NCBI RefSeq assembly: GCF_000279535.1
Contig: NZ_ALCH01000007.1
Span: 1-45,705, forward strand
DNA length: 45,705 nucleotides
Direction of reading: 5' to 3'
DNA from: Streptococcus infantis SPAR10
GTDB taxonomy: Bacteria; Bacillota; Bacilli; Lactobacillales; Streptococcaceae
Below are positions 1 through 8,417 of the stretch, piece by piece. The notes under the pieces were generated by a model. The model was not told the origin of the DNA. It ran no database searches and saw only the letters and a list, made by a program, of their open reading frames with translations. The translations under genes and the position numbers were made by a program. The stretch's first letter is position 1. Each line of letters begins with the position of its first letter.

Positions 1-32
1 GGTCCTTAGACCAATCTTTTTTATGTTTAAAA

Positions 33-665
33 TTAGTTATCCAGGATTTTTACAAAAGCCCAGTTTCCAATAGATTTTGTTCCGTATTCTAACATCATCG
101 AATCTAGTAATTCATACTTGTTTTTTTCATAGAAGCAAACATTTTTTTCAGTACTAGTAATCAAGCCCAAGCGTTTGCAGCCTTTGGATTTAAGATAAGG
201 TTCAACACCTTCTTGTAGAAAAGCACTCCCGATTCCTTGGTTTTGACTAGAAGCGTTGACTCCCAACATCATCAAATACCAGTCAAAATTTCCTGATCTT
301 TTCAAATGCTGTTCGGAACGTTCCACCAAATCAAGATATTTCAAGAGATTGCGAGGAGTAATAAAGCGGAAAAGCTTGACCATACCATTCAGCAAATAAG
401 ATAGAATGGAAAAATCCTTTTGTTGCAGGAGGGCAACGGCCATGATTTCCCCGTCTCGTTCAGCGACTATACAGGTCTCTCCTTTGATATAGAGTTTGGT
501 CAGAAGGCTATCCAATAATTCTAAGAATGCTGGGTAATATTCTGTTTTTTTTAAATCGTCTTTGATAAGAGTCATGAAAGGGTAGTCCATGAAGGCACCA
601 GCCAACACTTTTCCAATTTTTTGATATTCATCTAGCCTGGCTTCTCTGTATACTATTTCTTTCAT
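33..665 (-). CDS. GNAT-family N-acetyltransferase
   Basis: Probable acetyl-CoA-dependent N-acetyltransferase of 210 residues with unknown substrate. The C-terminal half carries the acetyl-CoA loop in the form QNQGIGSAFL, followed by a helix and the typical late strand segment VCFYEKNKYELL. The reading frame extends upstream to 716, but AAGGAG at about 671-676 lies 5-6 nt before the ATG at 665, so I chose that start (MKEIVYREARL). A -10 box TATAAT (minus strand, 697-702) gives a short leader. The gene stands alone, opposite no partner, and 120 bases of non-coding DNA separate it from the next gene. The family call is firm; the substrate cannot be guessed. Confidence 0.85.
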   Translation of the reverse strand: MKEIVYREARLDEYQKIGKVLAGAFMDYPFMTLIKDDLKKTEYYPAFLELLDSLLTKLYIKGETCIVAERDGEIMAVALLQQKDFSILSYLLNGMVKLFRFITPRNLLKYLDLVERSEQHLKRSGNFDWYLMMLGVNASSQNQGIGSAFLQEGVEPYLKSKGCKRLGLITSTEKNVCFYEKNKYELLDSMMLEYGTKSIGNWAFVKILDN

Positions 666-696
666 ATCAAACTCCTTCATTAAAATCTCTCTATCT

Positions 697-702
697 ATTA
701 TA
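697..702 (-). promoter_or_regulatory. -10 element of the GNAT gene, with palindrome upstream
   Basis: TATAAT on the minus strand. No convincing -35 is seen. A palindrome TGTGAATTTTTCACA at 732-746 lies about 30 bases upstream and further TTCACA/TCACAT half-sites occur at about 713-718 and 759-764, so a regulator may bind here. The palindrome resembles a Rex or CRP/FNR-type site but its centre is one base shorter than the Rex consensus. Confidence 0.5.
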
Positions 703-798
703 ACGAAATTTCTCACATTTTTCGATTGAAATGTGAATTTTTCACAAAAAAGCTTTATTCACAATAATTTATTTAAAGATATAAACAAGAAAAGGTAT

Positions 799-829
799 TA
801 AAAAACCCCGCAGTTTTAACTGTAGGGTA
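799..829 (-). terminator. Intrinsic terminator of the DUF1827 gene
   Basis: On the minus strand a stem of the form ACCCTACAGTT / AACTGCGGGGT is followed by a run of six T. It begins about 9 bases past the stop codon of the DUF1827 gene. Confidence 0.8.
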
Positions 830-837
830 GATTAATT

Positions 838-1137
838 CTATTTTGTAGGGATTGAAATCTCAATCAATTTATCAGAATAGAGGGTTTTAATATTTGCCTT
901 ATCAATAGCCTGTTGATTAATTTTACGACTGAGGAAAAATTCTTTGATTATTTCCATTTCTTTTTCCCGGATTGCACGATGTTTATTGGAAATGAGGATT
1001 TCGTAATGAAGTGGAGCCTGAGTAAAAATAACATCTGTATTTCCCGCAGAATAAACCTCTACAAGCGTTGCGTCTGTGCTTTCTAGCTGACTTTTAACAA
1101 GTTGCGAGTGTGAATTTGTAGTATTGATAAGCTTCAT
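838..1137 (-). CDS. DUF1827 family small protein
   Basis: A 99-residue soluble protein of the uncharacterised DUF1827 family found in lactic acid bacteria; the assignment is by recognition of the sequence MKLINTTNSHSQLVKSQL. It has no signal peptide or membrane segment. The middle segment RAIREKEMEIIKEFFLSR is a charged amphipathic helix. The ATG at 1137 is preceded by CAGGAGGAAACCCT, a strong ribosome site. A TGCTATAAT extended -10 (minus, 1165-1170) and a terminator just behind the stop make this a single-gene transcript. Function is unknown. Confidence 0.8.
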   Translation of the reverse strand: MKLINTTNSHSQLVKSQLESTDATLVEVYSAGNTDVIFTQAPLHYEILISNKHRAIREKEMEIIKEFFLSRKINQQAIDKANIKTLYSDKLIEISIPTK

Positions 1138-1164
1138 AGGGTTTCCTCCTGTATATCTATGTCT

Positions 1165-1170
1165 ATTATA
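1165..1170 (-). promoter_or_regulatory. Extended -10 promoter of the DUF1827 gene
   Basis: TGCTATAAT on the minus strand, with a weak TTTACC 18 bases upstream of the hexamer. It lies between the Nudix stop codon and the DUF1827 start. Confidence 0.65.
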
Positions 1171-1200
1171 GCACTTTTTGGGAAATTTGGTAAAGATAGT

Positions 1201-1650
1201 TTAAATTTGATGTTGTTTTTTCCAAGCTTCGATCGCCCATTTGTGACTTCCACGTTTTAAGTTAGTAATAGCTTCATCGATTGGGAACCAAGCTAAGTGA
1301 TTGAAGTCCTCGAGAGGTTTTTGGATTTCTTGGTAAGAAGTAGCTTCGTAGAGATAGGCTGGATTGTAGTAATAGGTGTCACGATGTCTAGAGTAAAAGT
1401 ATTCATCAGCTTGCCCGTAGTAGGTGCCGATTTCAGCTGTAAATCCTAATTCTTCAATCAATTCTCGTTTGAGAGCTTCAAGGTGATTTTCACCTTCTTC
1501 AATTTCGCCCCCTGGTAAGAACCATGCACCATTTGGAGCTTGTACGAGGATAATCTTTTCATGGTTTGCATCAGGTATGACTGCATAAACGCCATATCTA
1601 TTTTTGTAGGTTACTCCCTCTTTTTTTTCTCCAAATGTTGGATTTGTCAT
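1201..1650 (-). CDS. Nudix hydrolase
   Basis: A 149-residue pyrophosphohydrolase acting on a nucleoside diphosphate linked to another moiety; the substrate is not predictable. The complete Nudix box G-x5-E-x7-REUxEExGU is visible as GGEIEEGENHLEALKRELIE plus ELGF at about residues 47-70, with all metal-binding glutamates. The segment before it, HEKIILVQAPNGAWFLPGG, is the usual strand leading into the box. AAGGAGAACTTT precedes the ATG. Its promoter (TTGACA at 1706-1711, TATTAT at 1683-1688, spacing 17, minus strand) lies between clpE and this gene, so it need not depend on clpE transcription. Confidence 0.92.
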   Translation of the reverse strand: MTNPTFGEKKEGVTYKNRYGVYAVIPDANHEKIILVQAPNGAWFLPGGEIEEGENHLEALKRELIEELGFTAEIGTYYGQADEYFYSRHRDTYYYNPAYLYEATSYQEIQKPLEDFNHLAWFPIDEAITNLKRGSHKWAIEAWKKQHQI

Positions 1651-1682
1651 AAAGTTCTCCTTCGTGAGTGCGCTTTCTTTCT

Positions 1683-1711
1683 ATAATAGTAAAGAATGCT
1701 CTCACTGTCAA
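1683..1711 (-). promoter_or_regulatory. Promoter of the Nudix gene, overlapping a clpE hairpin
   Basis: Minus strand TTGACA (1706-1711), 17-base spacer, TATTAT (1683-1688). The -35 box sits in the loop of an inverted repeat AAAGAATG / CATTCTTT (1691-1698 and 1719-1726) that follows the clpE stop codon and may terminate clpE transcription weakly. Confidence 0.65.
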
Positions 1712-1739
1712 GTAAGAACATTCTTTTGTATGTGAGGAA

Positions 1740-3989
1740 CTAGTCGTTTGACTCGACTGTTTCCGTTTTATTTTTGGACTTAATCACGATTTTACCTTTA
1801 CTTGTCATGACTGCCTTGAGGTCTTTTTCACTCGGATTTTCAAGATAGTAGTCTGTAATGGCATCTTCGATATAGTCTTGGATGGTACGACGGAGTGGAC
1901 GAGCTCCCATTTTTGGATCGTAACCAAGGTCTACAAGTTTTTCTTTAACCTTTTCTGTTACATCTAAATGGATGTTATTACTTGAGAGACGTTTATTCAC
2001 ATCTTCCAACATAAGGTCAACGATTTGTAGGAGATTTTCCTTGCTGAGAGCCTTAAATTCAATAATACCATCAAAGCGGTTCATGAATTCTGGACTAAAG
2101 AAGTTGCCTAATTCTCCAAGGACAGAGTTGGTACGACCTTCTCTAGCTGCACCAAATCCAACGCTTGCTTCAGCTTTTCCTGTACCTGCATTTGAGGTCA
2201 TGATAATGATGGCATCCTTAAAGCTAACAGTGCGTCCTTGACCGTCCGTTAAGCGGCCATCATCCAATACTTGAAGGAACATATGCATAACATCTGGATG
2301 GGCTTTTTCAACCTCGTCAAGGAGGATAAGTGAGTAAGGGTTGCGACGCACTTTCTCTGTCAACTGACCTGCTTCATCATAACCAACGTATCCTGGAGGG
2401 GCACCGACGAGTTTAGCAACACTGTGTTTTTCCATGTATTCACTCATATCAAAGCGAATCATGCTATCAGCAGAACCAAAAAGCTCAATAGCTAGTTGTT
2501 TAGACAGTTCTGTTTTACCGACACCTGTAGGACCAACAAAGAGGAAGCTACCAATTGGACGGTTTGGTGTTCCAAGCCCAACACGGTTACGACGGATAGC
2601 CTTGGCAATCTTATCAACAGCATCATCTTGACCGATAACATGAGCCTTGAGGTCGTCTGCTAGGTTGATGAGTTGAGACTGTTCTTTTTCTTTTAAATCA
2701 CCAACCGGAATATTGGTCTTTTGTTCAATAATGTGTTCAATCGTCTTTTCGCTGATGATTGGAGTATCCTGATCCGTTACTTTTGTTTTTTGCATTTCTT
2801 TATATTTAGCAATCTGGTCACGGAAGTAGGCTGCTTTCTCAAAATCTTCATCTCGAGTTGCTTGGGCCTTGAGATTTTCTGCCTCGATTAAGCGTTGGTC
2901 GATGACCTTAGGATCCACAAAATTCAAAGTTAAGTTCATTTTAGAACCAGCCTCATCTAGGAGGTCAATAGCCTTGTCCGGCAAGAAACGATCTTGGATG
3001 TAGCGGTTAGAAAGAGTAGCAGCAGCTTCGATAGCAGCATCTGTATAATGAACGTGGTGGTAATCTTCGTATTTCTTTTGGATACCTTTGAGAATAATAA
3101 TAGTCTCTTCCACAGTTGGTTCATCAACTTTGACAGGTTGCATACGACGTTCAAGGGCAGCATCTTTTTCGATGATGCGATATTCATTGAGGGTAGTAGC
3201 ACCAACTAGTTGGAGTTCGCCACGAGCAAGAGCTGGTTTTAGGATATTTCCTGCATCCATATTGCCGTCTCCGGCAGAACCAGCACCGACAATCTCGTGA
3301 ATTTCATCGATAAAGAGGATGACATCTTTGCGCTCACGAATTTCTTCCATGAGTTTCTGCATGCGCTCTTCAAACTGTCCACGAATTCCTGTACCTTGGA
3401 CAAGGCTAACAACGTCTAAACGGATGACTTCTTTCCCTTGAAGTTTGTGGGGAACATCACCATCTACAATTTTTTGAGCGAGGCCTTCGACAACGGCTGT
3501 CTTACCAACACCAGGCTCTCCGATAAGGACGGGATTGTTTTTGGTTCTACGGTTGAGAATTTCAATGACACGGATGATTTCTTCGTCGCGACCGATAACA
3601 GGGTCGACATTTCCACGGCGGGCAATCTCGGTTATGTTGATACCGTACTCATCCAAGAGTCCTTTTTCTTGACTAGGAGGAGGTGTTTGAGCTGGCCCGC
3701 GATTTTGGGAACCAAAACCACCATTGCCACCATTTCCACCACCTGACTGGGTTGGAGGAACATTATTATTTGAAGAAGGTCTAAAGTTATTCAGATCGTT
3801 AAAGAAGTCTCCAAATGGATCAAAATCACGATTGTTTAAATCTGTAATGCCTTTGAATAAGCTATTGTTAGGATCTGTTTTGATAATTTTGTAGCAATTT
3901 TGGCAAAGATCGATTTGCTTTTGTTGCCCATTAAGATTGGTGTAAAGATGGATCGTAGAATCATTGATTTTACAATTTTGACAGAGCAT
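1740..3989 (-). CDS. clpE: ATP-dependent Clp protease ATP-binding subunit ClpE
   Basis: HSP100 unfoldase that delivers heat-damaged proteins to ClpP. The 749-residue protein starts with the ClpE-specific zinc finger (C3-x2-C6, C29-x2-C32), followed by a Gly/Asn/Pro-rich linker at about 60-105. The first AAA+ module has Walker A GEPGVGKT near 157-164 and DEIHE. A UVR-like coiled middle segment lies near 390-430 ([18 protein letters not shown]). The second AAA+ module has GPTGVGKT near 486-493 and LDEVEKAH. A CtsR operator sits between the promoter and the start, as expected for a class III heat-shock gene. The partner clpP is not in the window. Confidence 0.98.
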   Translation of the reverse strand: MLCQNCKINDSTIHLYTNLNGQQKQIDLCQNCYKIIKTDPNNSLFKGITDLNNRDFDPFGDFFNDLNNFRPSSNNNVPPTQSGGGNGGNGGFGSQNRGPAQTPPPSQEKGLLDEYGINITEIARRGNVDPVIGRDEEIIRVIEILNRRTKNNPVLIGEPGVGKTAVVEGLAQKIVDGDVPHKLQGKEVIRLDVVSLVQGTGIRGQFEERMQKLMEEIRERKDVILFIDEIHEIVGAGSAGDGNMDAGNILKPALARGELQLVGATTLNEYRIIEKDAALERRMQPVKVDEPTVEETIIILKGIQKKYEDYHHVHYTDAAIEAAATLSNRYIQDRFLPDKAIDLLDEAGSKMNLTLNFVDPKVIDQRLIEAENLKAQATRDEDFEKAAYFRDQIAKYKEMQKTKVTDQDTPIISEKTIEHIIEQKTNIPVGDLKEKEQSQLINLADDLKAHVIGQDDAVDKIAKAIRRNRVGLGTPNRPIGSFLFVGPTGVGKTELSKQLAIELFGSADSMIRFDMSEYMEKHSVAKLVGAPPGYVGYDEAGQLTEKVRRNPYSLILLDEVEKAHPDVMHMFLQVLDDGRLTDGQGRTVSFKDAIIIMTSNAGTGKAEASVGFGAAREGRTNSVLGELGNFFSPEFMNRFDGIIEFKALSKENLLQIVDLMLEDVNKRLSSNNIHLDVTEKVKEKLVDLGYDPKMGARPLRRTIQDYIEDAITDYYLENPSEKDLKAVMTSKGKIVIKSKNKTETVESND

Positions 3990-4031
3990 ATCACTACCTC
4001 GTTTCTTTCTTGGCTTTGACTAAAACAGAAA

Positions 4032-4048
4032 GGTCAAAAATAGTCAAA
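4032..4048 (-). promoter_or_regulatory. CtsR operator of clpE
   Basis: Direct heptad repeat GGTCAAA-AAT-AGTCAAA, read on the plus strand, matches the CtsR consensus RGTCAAA-NAN-RGTCAAA. It lies just downstream of the clpE -10 box, where a bound repressor would block initiation. A further TTTGACT half-site is at 4015-4021. Confidence 0.9.
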
Positions 4049-4061
4049 GTTCTTTAGTCTC

Positions 4062-4089
4062 ATTATATCATGATTGAAGGGGAAAGCAA
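4062..4089 (-). promoter_or_regulatory. clpE promoter
   Basis: Minus strand TTGCTT (4084-4089), 16-base spacer, TATAAT (4062-4067) with a TGA just upstream that makes it an extended -10. The start point would fall at the edge of the CtsR box. Confidence 0.75.
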
Positions 4090-4150
4090 GTAAAAAGATT
4101 GAGTCTTAGAACTCATGATAAAAGAGTTTTGTAGATGAAATATAGGGATA

Positions 4151-4189
4151 AAAAGAAAAATCCTATTTGTCATGCAAAAAGGATTTTCA
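4151..4189 (-). terminator. Terminator of the ykuJ-like gene
   Basis: Minus strand GAAAATCCT / AGGATTTTTC stem with a loop of about 14 bases, then CTTTTT. It lies about 40 bases past the stop codon of the DUF1797 gene. Confidence 0.65.
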
Positions 4190-4229
4190 TTGGTCAAAGC
4201 AGGAGACTTCTCCGGCATTTATTCAACAA

Positions 4230-4460
4230 TTAGTATAAAAGTTCGTAGATTTCCATCGCAATGAGGTCGATGCTATCAAATGTATATGTTTCACGAGCTT
4301 CAACGTCACGAAGTGTAAAGAGTGGTCCGTTTTCTTCGTCGTGGTTAAAAGCAACCTCTGCGACAACAACTCCTTCGCGCTCAAAGTTACGTTTCAAGTT
4401 ACCACCATCTTTAGTCATTGCTTCTAAGCGATTGATGATTCTAACCAAATGTGATTCCAT
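4230..4460 (-). CDS. YkuJ-like DUF1797 family protein
   Basis: A 76-residue cytoplasmic protein of the YkuJ/DUF1797 family, whose function is not established. The sequence MESHLVRIINRLEAM with the later segment FDSIDLIAMEIYELL is typical of the family and predicts an alpha/beta fold of two helices around a small sheet. ATGGAGGAGAATCAAA precedes the ATG and fixes the start. A TGGTAAAAT extended -10 on the minus strand (4491-4496) serves it. The gene lies behind clpE in the same direction but has its own promoter and terminator. Confidence 0.85.
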   Translation of the reverse strand: MESHLVRIINRLEAMTKDGGNLKRNFEREGVVVAEVAFNHDEENGPLFTLRDVEARETYTFDSIDLIAMEIYELLY

Positions 4461-4490
4461 TTTGATTCTCCTCCATTTCTTATCTTTACT

Positions 4491-4496
4491 ATTTTA
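4491..4496 (-). promoter_or_regulatory. Extended -10 promoter of the DUF1797 gene
   Basis: ATGGTAAAAT on the minus strand, about 30 bases before the start codon. No good -35 is visible, which fits an extended -10 promoter. Confidence 0.6.
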
Positions 4497-4589
4497 CCAT
4501 AAACAGACTCGACTTGACTAGAAAAAAACTAAGATTTCTCGCTATTTCTATCGTCTTTGAAAATTTATTGAAAATATTAGGAGAAAATG

Positions 4590-4618
4590 TTGAATTTTTA
4601 TGCAATATATGTTATCCT
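4590..4618 (+). promoter_or_regulatory. Promoter of the amino-acid ABC operon
   Basis: TTGAAT (4590-4595), 17-base spacer, TATCCT (4613-4618) with TGT before it. The leader of about 40 bases to the ATG shows only a weak ribosome site (AGAAAGTAGAG). Confidence 0.55.
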
Positions 4619-4665
4619 TATACAAGTTTTAAGTTTAAATATTAAAAACAGAAAGTAGAGTATCC

Positions 4666-5349
4666 ATGAATTTTTCTTTTTTACCGAAATATCTACCATA
4701 TTTTAACTATGGAGCCGTTGTAACAATTATCATATCTATCTTGGTAGTCTTCTTGGGGACCATTCTAGGAGTGCTGCTGGCCTTTGCACAACGTTCAAAG
4801 ATTAAACCACTTGCCTGGTTTGCTAATCTATATATCTGGGTCTTCCGTGGGACTCCGATGATGGTGCAGATTATGATTGCATTTGCCTTGATGCATATTA
4901 GTGCTCCGACTATTCAAATTGGGATCTTAGATGTTGATCTGACTCGCTTGATTCCGGGGATTTTGATTATCTCTATGAATAGTGGTGCCTATGTATCAGA
5001 AACAGTTCGTGCTGGGATTAATGCAGTGCCAAAGGGACAATTAGAAGCAGCTTATTCACTAGGTATTCGTCCTAAGAATGCCATGCGTTATGTCATTTTG
5101 CCCCAGGCTATCAAAAATATCTTACCTTCTCTAGGAAATGAGTTTATCACTATTATCAAGGATAGCTCGCTCTTGTCAGCTATCGGGGTTATGGAGTTGT
5201 GGAATGGAGCTACTACAGTATCAACAACTACTTACCTACCTTTAACACCGCTCTTATTTGCAGCCTTTTACTACTTGATTATGACCTCTATCTTGACACT
5301 GGCCTTGAAAGCTTTTGAAAATCGTATGGGACAAGGAGATAAGAAATAA
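4666..5349 (+). CDS. Polar amino-acid ABC transporter permease
   Basis: A 227-residue inner-membrane permease of the HisM/GlnP type, which forms the channel of an amino-acid importer. About five membrane helices are seen (near 15-40, 55-80, 90-115, 145-170 and 190-215). The EAA loop that contacts the ATPase reads [20 protein letters not shown] near residues 126-145. RGTPMMVQ near 62 is the family signature after the second helix. The stop overlaps the start of the ATPase gene by one base (TAATG), so the two are co-translated. No substrate-binding protein is fused or adjacent, so the ligand is unknown and the binding protein must be encoded elsewhere. Confidence 0.93.
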   Translation: MNFSFLPKYLPYFNYGAVVTIIISILVVFLGTILGVLLAFAQRSKIKPLAWFANLYIWVFRGTPMMVQIMIAFALMHISAPTIQIGILDVDLTRLIPGILIISMNSGAYVSETVRAGINAVPKGQLEAAYSLGIRPKNAMRYVILPQAIKNILPSLGNEFITIIKDSSLLSAIGVMELWNGATTVSTTTYLPLTPLLFAAFYYLIMTSILTLALKAFENRMGQGDKK

Positions 5350-6083
5350 TGACTGAAACACTTATAAAAATTGAAAACCTTCATAAAAACTTTGGGAAAA
5401 ATGAAGTTTTAAAAGGAATTGATCTTGAAATCAAAAAAGGACAAGTAGTGGTGATTATCGGACCTTCTGGTAGCGGTAAGTCAACCCTCCTTCGTTCGAT
5501 GAATCTCCTCGAAGAAGCTACTAAAGGAAAAGTTATATTTGAAGGTGTTGACATTACCGATAAGAAAAATGACCTCTTTGCCATGCGCGAAAAGATGGGA
5601 ATGGTTTTCCAACAATTCAATCTCTTCCCAAATATGACGGTAATGGGAAATATTACACTCTCTCCTATTAAGACTAAAGGGGAAAGTAAGGCAGTTGCTG
5701 AAAAGAGAGCCCATGAGCTTTTGGCAAAGGTTGGGTTACCAGATAAGGCAGATGCTTATCCACAAAGTCTGTCTGGTGGGCAACAACAACGTATCGCTAT
5801 CGCCCGTGGTCTTGCTATGGAACCAGATGTCCTACTCTTTGATGAACCAACTTCTGCTCTAGACCCAGAAATGGTAGGAGAAGTACTAGCAGTTATGCAA
5901 GAACTTGCTCAGTCAGGAATGACCATGGTTATCGTAACGCATGAAATGGGCTTTGCTCGTGAGGTGGCGGATCGTGTCATCTTTATGGCTGACGGTGTCG
6001 TTGTCGAAGACGGAACTCCAGAGCAAGTTTTTGAACAAACCCAAGAACAAAGAACCAAGGATTTCTTGAGTAAGGTTTTGTAA
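5349..6083 (+). CDS. Polar amino-acid ABC transporter ATP-binding protein
   Basis: The 244-residue ATPase that powers the permease just upstream. Walker [10 protein letters not shown] is near 38-46, the Q-loop is in [13 protein letters not shown], the signature is LSGGQQQR near 139-146, Walker B is [13 protein letters not shown], and the switch histidine is in [15 protein letters not shown]. The spacing and the sequence around the Q-loop match the GlnQ/HisP group of amino-acid importers. It shares one base with the permease stop and is followed by a terminator, so the operon has two genes only. Substrate is not predictable from the ATPase. Confidence 0.94.
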   Translation: MTETLIKIENLHKNFGKNEVLKGIDLEIKKGQVVVIIGPSGSGKSTLLRSMNLLEEATKGKVIFEGVDITDKKNDLFAMREKMGMVFQQFNLFPNMTVMGNITLSPIKTKGESKAVAEKRAHELLAKVGLPDKADAYPQSLSGGQQQRIAIARGLAMEPDVLLFDEPTSALDPEMVGEVLAVMQELAQSGMTMVIVTHEMGFAREVADRVIFMADGVVVEDGTPEQVFEQTQEQRTKDFLSKVL

Positions 6084-6117
6084 GAGTCGTAAAATTATAT
6101 CCATTTCGACTTTTTTT
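6084..6117 (+). terminator. Terminator of the amino-acid ABC operon
   Basis: Stem GAGTCG / CGACTT with a loop of 17 bases, then a run of T, starting directly at the stop codon region. Confidence 0.6.
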
Positions 6118-6180
6118 AGGTGGATAGTTCGACAAGTTAGAGCAAAACTTCATTACTTAGTTTAGATTAAAGTTATAAAT

Positions 6181-6219
6181 AAAAAGTAGGCATCAGCAAA
6201 TGCTGATGCCTACTTTTTG
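6181..6219 (-). terminator. Strong bidirectional terminator
   Basis: A perfect inverted repeat: AAAAAGTAGGCATCAGCA, two bases, TGCTGATGCCTACTTTTT. It ends both directions, and for the 48-residue minus-strand gene it begins a few bases after the stop codon. Confidence 0.9.
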
Positions 6220-6222
6220 TAG

Positions 6223-6369
6223 TTAAAATAAGAAGGTAATGCTTGTAAGTATACCTAATACTGCGAAAATAATTTTCCAAACTTGTTGGTTCTTTTTGAA
6301 AAGCTTATCAGAGTATAATGCTAGTATAAGAAATATAAAAAATAGTATATATTTATTAAAGATTGGCAT
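6223..6369 (-). CDS. Small membrane protein, 48 residues
   Basis: An unannotated-looking short gene between the ABC operon and folD. It reads MPIFNKYILFFIFLILALYS, then DKLFKKNQQVWK, then IIFAVLGILTSITFLF. That is two hydrophobic helices (about 6-20 and 33-48) joined by a short basic turn, a hairpin membrane protein. It is well supported: AAAGGAGGAAAGCC lies just before the ATG, a promoter TTGATT-17-TATAAT is at 6408-6436, and a perfect terminator follows the TAA. It has no homologue I recognise. Two-helix proteins of this size include toxins and regulators of membrane complexes, but nothing here shows which. Confidence 0.8.
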   Translation of the reverse strand: MPIFNKYILFFIFLILALYSDKLFKKNQQVWKIIFAVLGILTSITFLF

Positions 6370-6407
6370 GGCTTTCCTCCTTTTATTGTAAGACTTCCAT
6401 TACTTAC

Positions 6408-6436
6408 ATTATACATTATTTTAAATGCAGAATCAA
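6408..6436 (-). promoter_or_regulatory. Promoter of the 48-residue membrane protein
   Basis: Minus strand TTGATT (6431-6436), 17-base spacer, TATAAT (6408-6413), about 40 bases before the ATG. The remaining bases 6437-6570 up to the folD promoter show nothing else I can identify. Confidence 0.75.
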
Positions 6437-6572
6437 AAATTAATATCTTTATTCTGTGGAGTTCCTTTATCCTCCAGTAAGAGAATACCTAGTTCTCCAA
6501 CTGAGATTTTTCTTATAGTTTCAGACTATAGGGTATCTTAGGTAAGAAGTGTTAGAATGCAGAACGATTTTT

Positions 6573-6581
6573 TGTTATAAT
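6573..6581 (+). promoter_or_regulatory. Extended -10 promoter of folD
   Basis: TGTTATAAT, with the hexamer at 6576-6581, 30 bases before the folD ATG. No clear -35 box. Confidence 0.6.
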
Positions 6582-6611
6582 AGAAAATATTTGTTAGAAA
6601 AGAGAAAATAC

Positions 6612-7469
6612 ATGACACAGATAATTGATGGAAAGGCTTTAGCAGCCAAGCTACAAGGACAGTTGGCTGAAAAAACAGCTAAATTAAAGGAAGAGACAGG
6701 TTTGGTTCCAGGATTGGTCGTTATTTTAGTCGGAGAAAATCCAGCAAGCCAAGTTTACGTACGCAACAAGGAGCGTTCTGCTATCGCTGCAGGCTTCCAA
6801 AGTGAAGTCGTGCGAGTTCCGGAGACCATTACTCAAGAGGAATTGTTAGAATTAATCGCTAAATACAATCAAGATCCAGCATGGCATGGGATTTTGGTCC
6901 AGCTTCCATTACCAAAACACATCGATGAAGAAGCTGTTTTACTAGCTATTGATCCTGAAAAGGATGTGGATGGTTTCCATCCTCTCAACATGGGACGCCT
7001 CTGGTCTGGTCACCCAGTTATGATTCCTTCAACACCTGCAGGGATTATGGAAATGTTTCATGAATATGGGATTGACTTGGAAGGTAAAAATGCGGTCGTA
7101 ATTGGTCGTTCCAATATTGTCGGGAAGCCTATGGCCCAGTTACTGTTGGCTAAAAATGCAACTGTAACCTTGACCCACTCTCGCACCCATAATTTAGCCC
7201 AAGTAGCTTCTAAAGCCGATATTTTGGTCGTAGCTATCGGTCGCGCCAAGTTTGTGACTGCTGACTTTGTCAAACCAGGTGCAGTTGTCATTGATGTAGG
7301 GATGAACCGAGATGAAAATGACAAGCTCTGTGGAGATGTTGATTACGATGCTGTTGCACCAATTGCTAGTCATATCACCCCTGTACCTGGTGGAGTTGGT
7401 CCAATGACCATTACCATGCTGATGGAACAGACTTATCAGGCTGCTTTAAGAACGCTGGATAAAAATTAA
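6612..7469 (+). CDS. folD: Bifunctional methylenetetrahydrofolate dehydrogenase/cyclohydrolase FolD
   Basis: Interconverts 5,10-methylene-THF and 10-formyl-THF with NADP, supplying one-carbon units for purine and formyl-methionine synthesis. The 285-residue length is typical. The catalytic domain shows [18 protein letters not shown] with the active-site Tyr/Lys, then [10 protein letters not shown] and DVDGFHP. The Rossmann part has [16 protein letters not shown] and the C-terminal [10 protein letters not shown] signature. An upstream in-frame codon at 6549 lies before the promoter, so the ATG at 6612 is the start, behind a modest AGAGAAA ribosome site. A hairpin terminator follows. Confidence 0.97.
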   Translation: MTQIIDGKALAAKLQGQLAEKTAKLKEETGLVPGLVVILVGENPASQVYVRNKERSAIAAGFQSEVVRVPETITQEELLELIAKYNQDPAWHGILVQLPLPKHIDEEAVLLAIDPEKDVDGFHPLNMGRLWSGHPVMIPSTPAGIMEMFHEYGIDLEGKNAVVIGRSNIVGKPMAQLLLAKNATVTLTHSRTHNLAQVASKADILVVAIGRAKFVTADFVKPGAVVIDVGMNRDENDKLCGDVDYDAVAPIASHITPVPGGVGPMTITMLMEQTYQAALRTLDKN

Positions 7470-7486
7470 GTTTATGATGAAAAATG

Positions 7487-7513
7487 GTTGAGATAGTGAT
7501 ATCTCGACTTTTC
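7487..7513 (+). terminator. folD terminator
   Basis: Stem GTTGAGATA / TATCTCGAC with a four-base loop, followed by TTTTCATTT. Confidence 0.7.
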
Positions 7514-7566
7514 ATTTGCTGTAAAGATACTTATTTCAATTGATGTTTTTCTTTATTTTTTTGTAG

Positions 7567-7572
7567 TATAAT
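7567..7572 (+). promoter_or_regulatory. -10 element before the 274-residue gene and nnrD
   Basis: TATAAT 17 bases before the GTG start. The nearest TTGATG (7540-7545) is 21 bases away, too far for a standard -35, so only the -10 is supported. Confidence 0.45.
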
Positions 7573-7589
7573 GAAGTAGAGGTGATTAG

Positions 7590-8414
7590 GTGATTGTAAA
7601 AGTTTGTAATGCAGATTATAGTCTCCAGTGGGATGGAATCTATCAATTTGCTCTTGAAAACTATCCACATATTCAAGAATGGGAATTGGAGAAGCTAGCA
7701 AAGTTTATTGCTTATGAACAGGACCATTGTCGTCAGACCATTATGGAATGTGAGGATTTTGAATTAAATATACAAATTCATGATTACTTGCAAGAGCATA
7801 GCTATTTTCCTCCCTACAGGCCAAGTCATCGCCTTGTAGCTTCTACTTATGATATTCATAGGAAGTTGGTTACTTCAAATTTTTGTAGTCATACTTGTAC
7901 AGTTGAGGTGGCTCAGGCGATTTTTCAGACTGGAAAACTTATGTCGGCGGTAAAAATATTTGGTAAAAGTGGGGCTGAGCTAGTTACAGATAGTCGTAAT
8001 GCAGCTTCTGATCCAGCAGACTATTTTGACTATATCATGTTCGGATGGTCTAATACGTCTTCGGGTTACCGACTCGCTATGGAGCGTTTGTTAGGACGGG
8101 CACCGTCTGAGGAGGAATTGCAAGAAAAGTTCATTCCTGGCGTTAGTTTTCATTTTCTGTATGAAGAATTAATTCAAGCGCCAGGTTATATCTTTGATGG
8201 CTATCATGTTGCGAAGGTAAGAGATAGTTTAGATTTGGATACCTTTCTTCATTTGTGTATCATCCCGTCAAAAGATAAGGCTTGTTTTGAAGGTTTGATT
8301 CCTTGTCAATTACAAGATAGAGTGATTTACCTAGACTATGAGGGAGAAGGGTTACAGGCTTGGAATACCAAGGTTAATCAAGTGCTACAAAGTAAGGATA
8401 AGTTTAAGGAGTAG
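7590..8414 (+). CDS. Protein of unknown function, coupled to nnrD
   Basis: A 274-residue soluble protein with no signal or membrane segment and no family I can name. Start is GTG, set by AGAGGTGAT five to six bases upstream; no ATG fits. Conspicuous segments are an N-terminal helical part (1-85), then TSNFCSHTCTVEVAQAIFQT near 95-115, NAASDPADYFDYIMFG near 137-152, GVSFHFLYEELI near 184-195, and IFDGYHVAKVRDSL near 201-214. The order of these strand/helix blocks is loosely like ADP-ribosyltransferase-fold proteins, but I see no certain catalytic triad, so this is only an idea. It lies three bases before nnrD, an NAD(P)HX repair enzyme, and surely shares its transcript. Confidence 0.85.
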   Translation: MIVKVCNADYSLQWDGIYQFALENYPHIQEWELEKLAKFIAYEQDHCRQTIMECEDFELNIQIHDYLQEHSYFPPYRPSHRLVASTYDIHRKLVTSNFCSHTCTVEVAQAIFQTGKLMSAVKIFGKSGAELVTDSRNAASDPADYFDYIMFGWSNTSSGYRLAMERLLGRAPSEEELQEKFIPGVSFHFLYEELIQAPGYIFDGYHVAKVRDSLDLDTFLHLCIIPSKDKACFEGLIPCQLQDRVIYLDYEGEGLQAWNTKVNQVLQSKDKFKE

Positions 8415-8417
8415 TGT

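Noticed and set aside
3438..3746. Plus-strand frame of 102 codons opposite clpE
   Set aside because: It lies fully inside clpE, has no ribosome site or domain, and reads as a shadow of the real gene.
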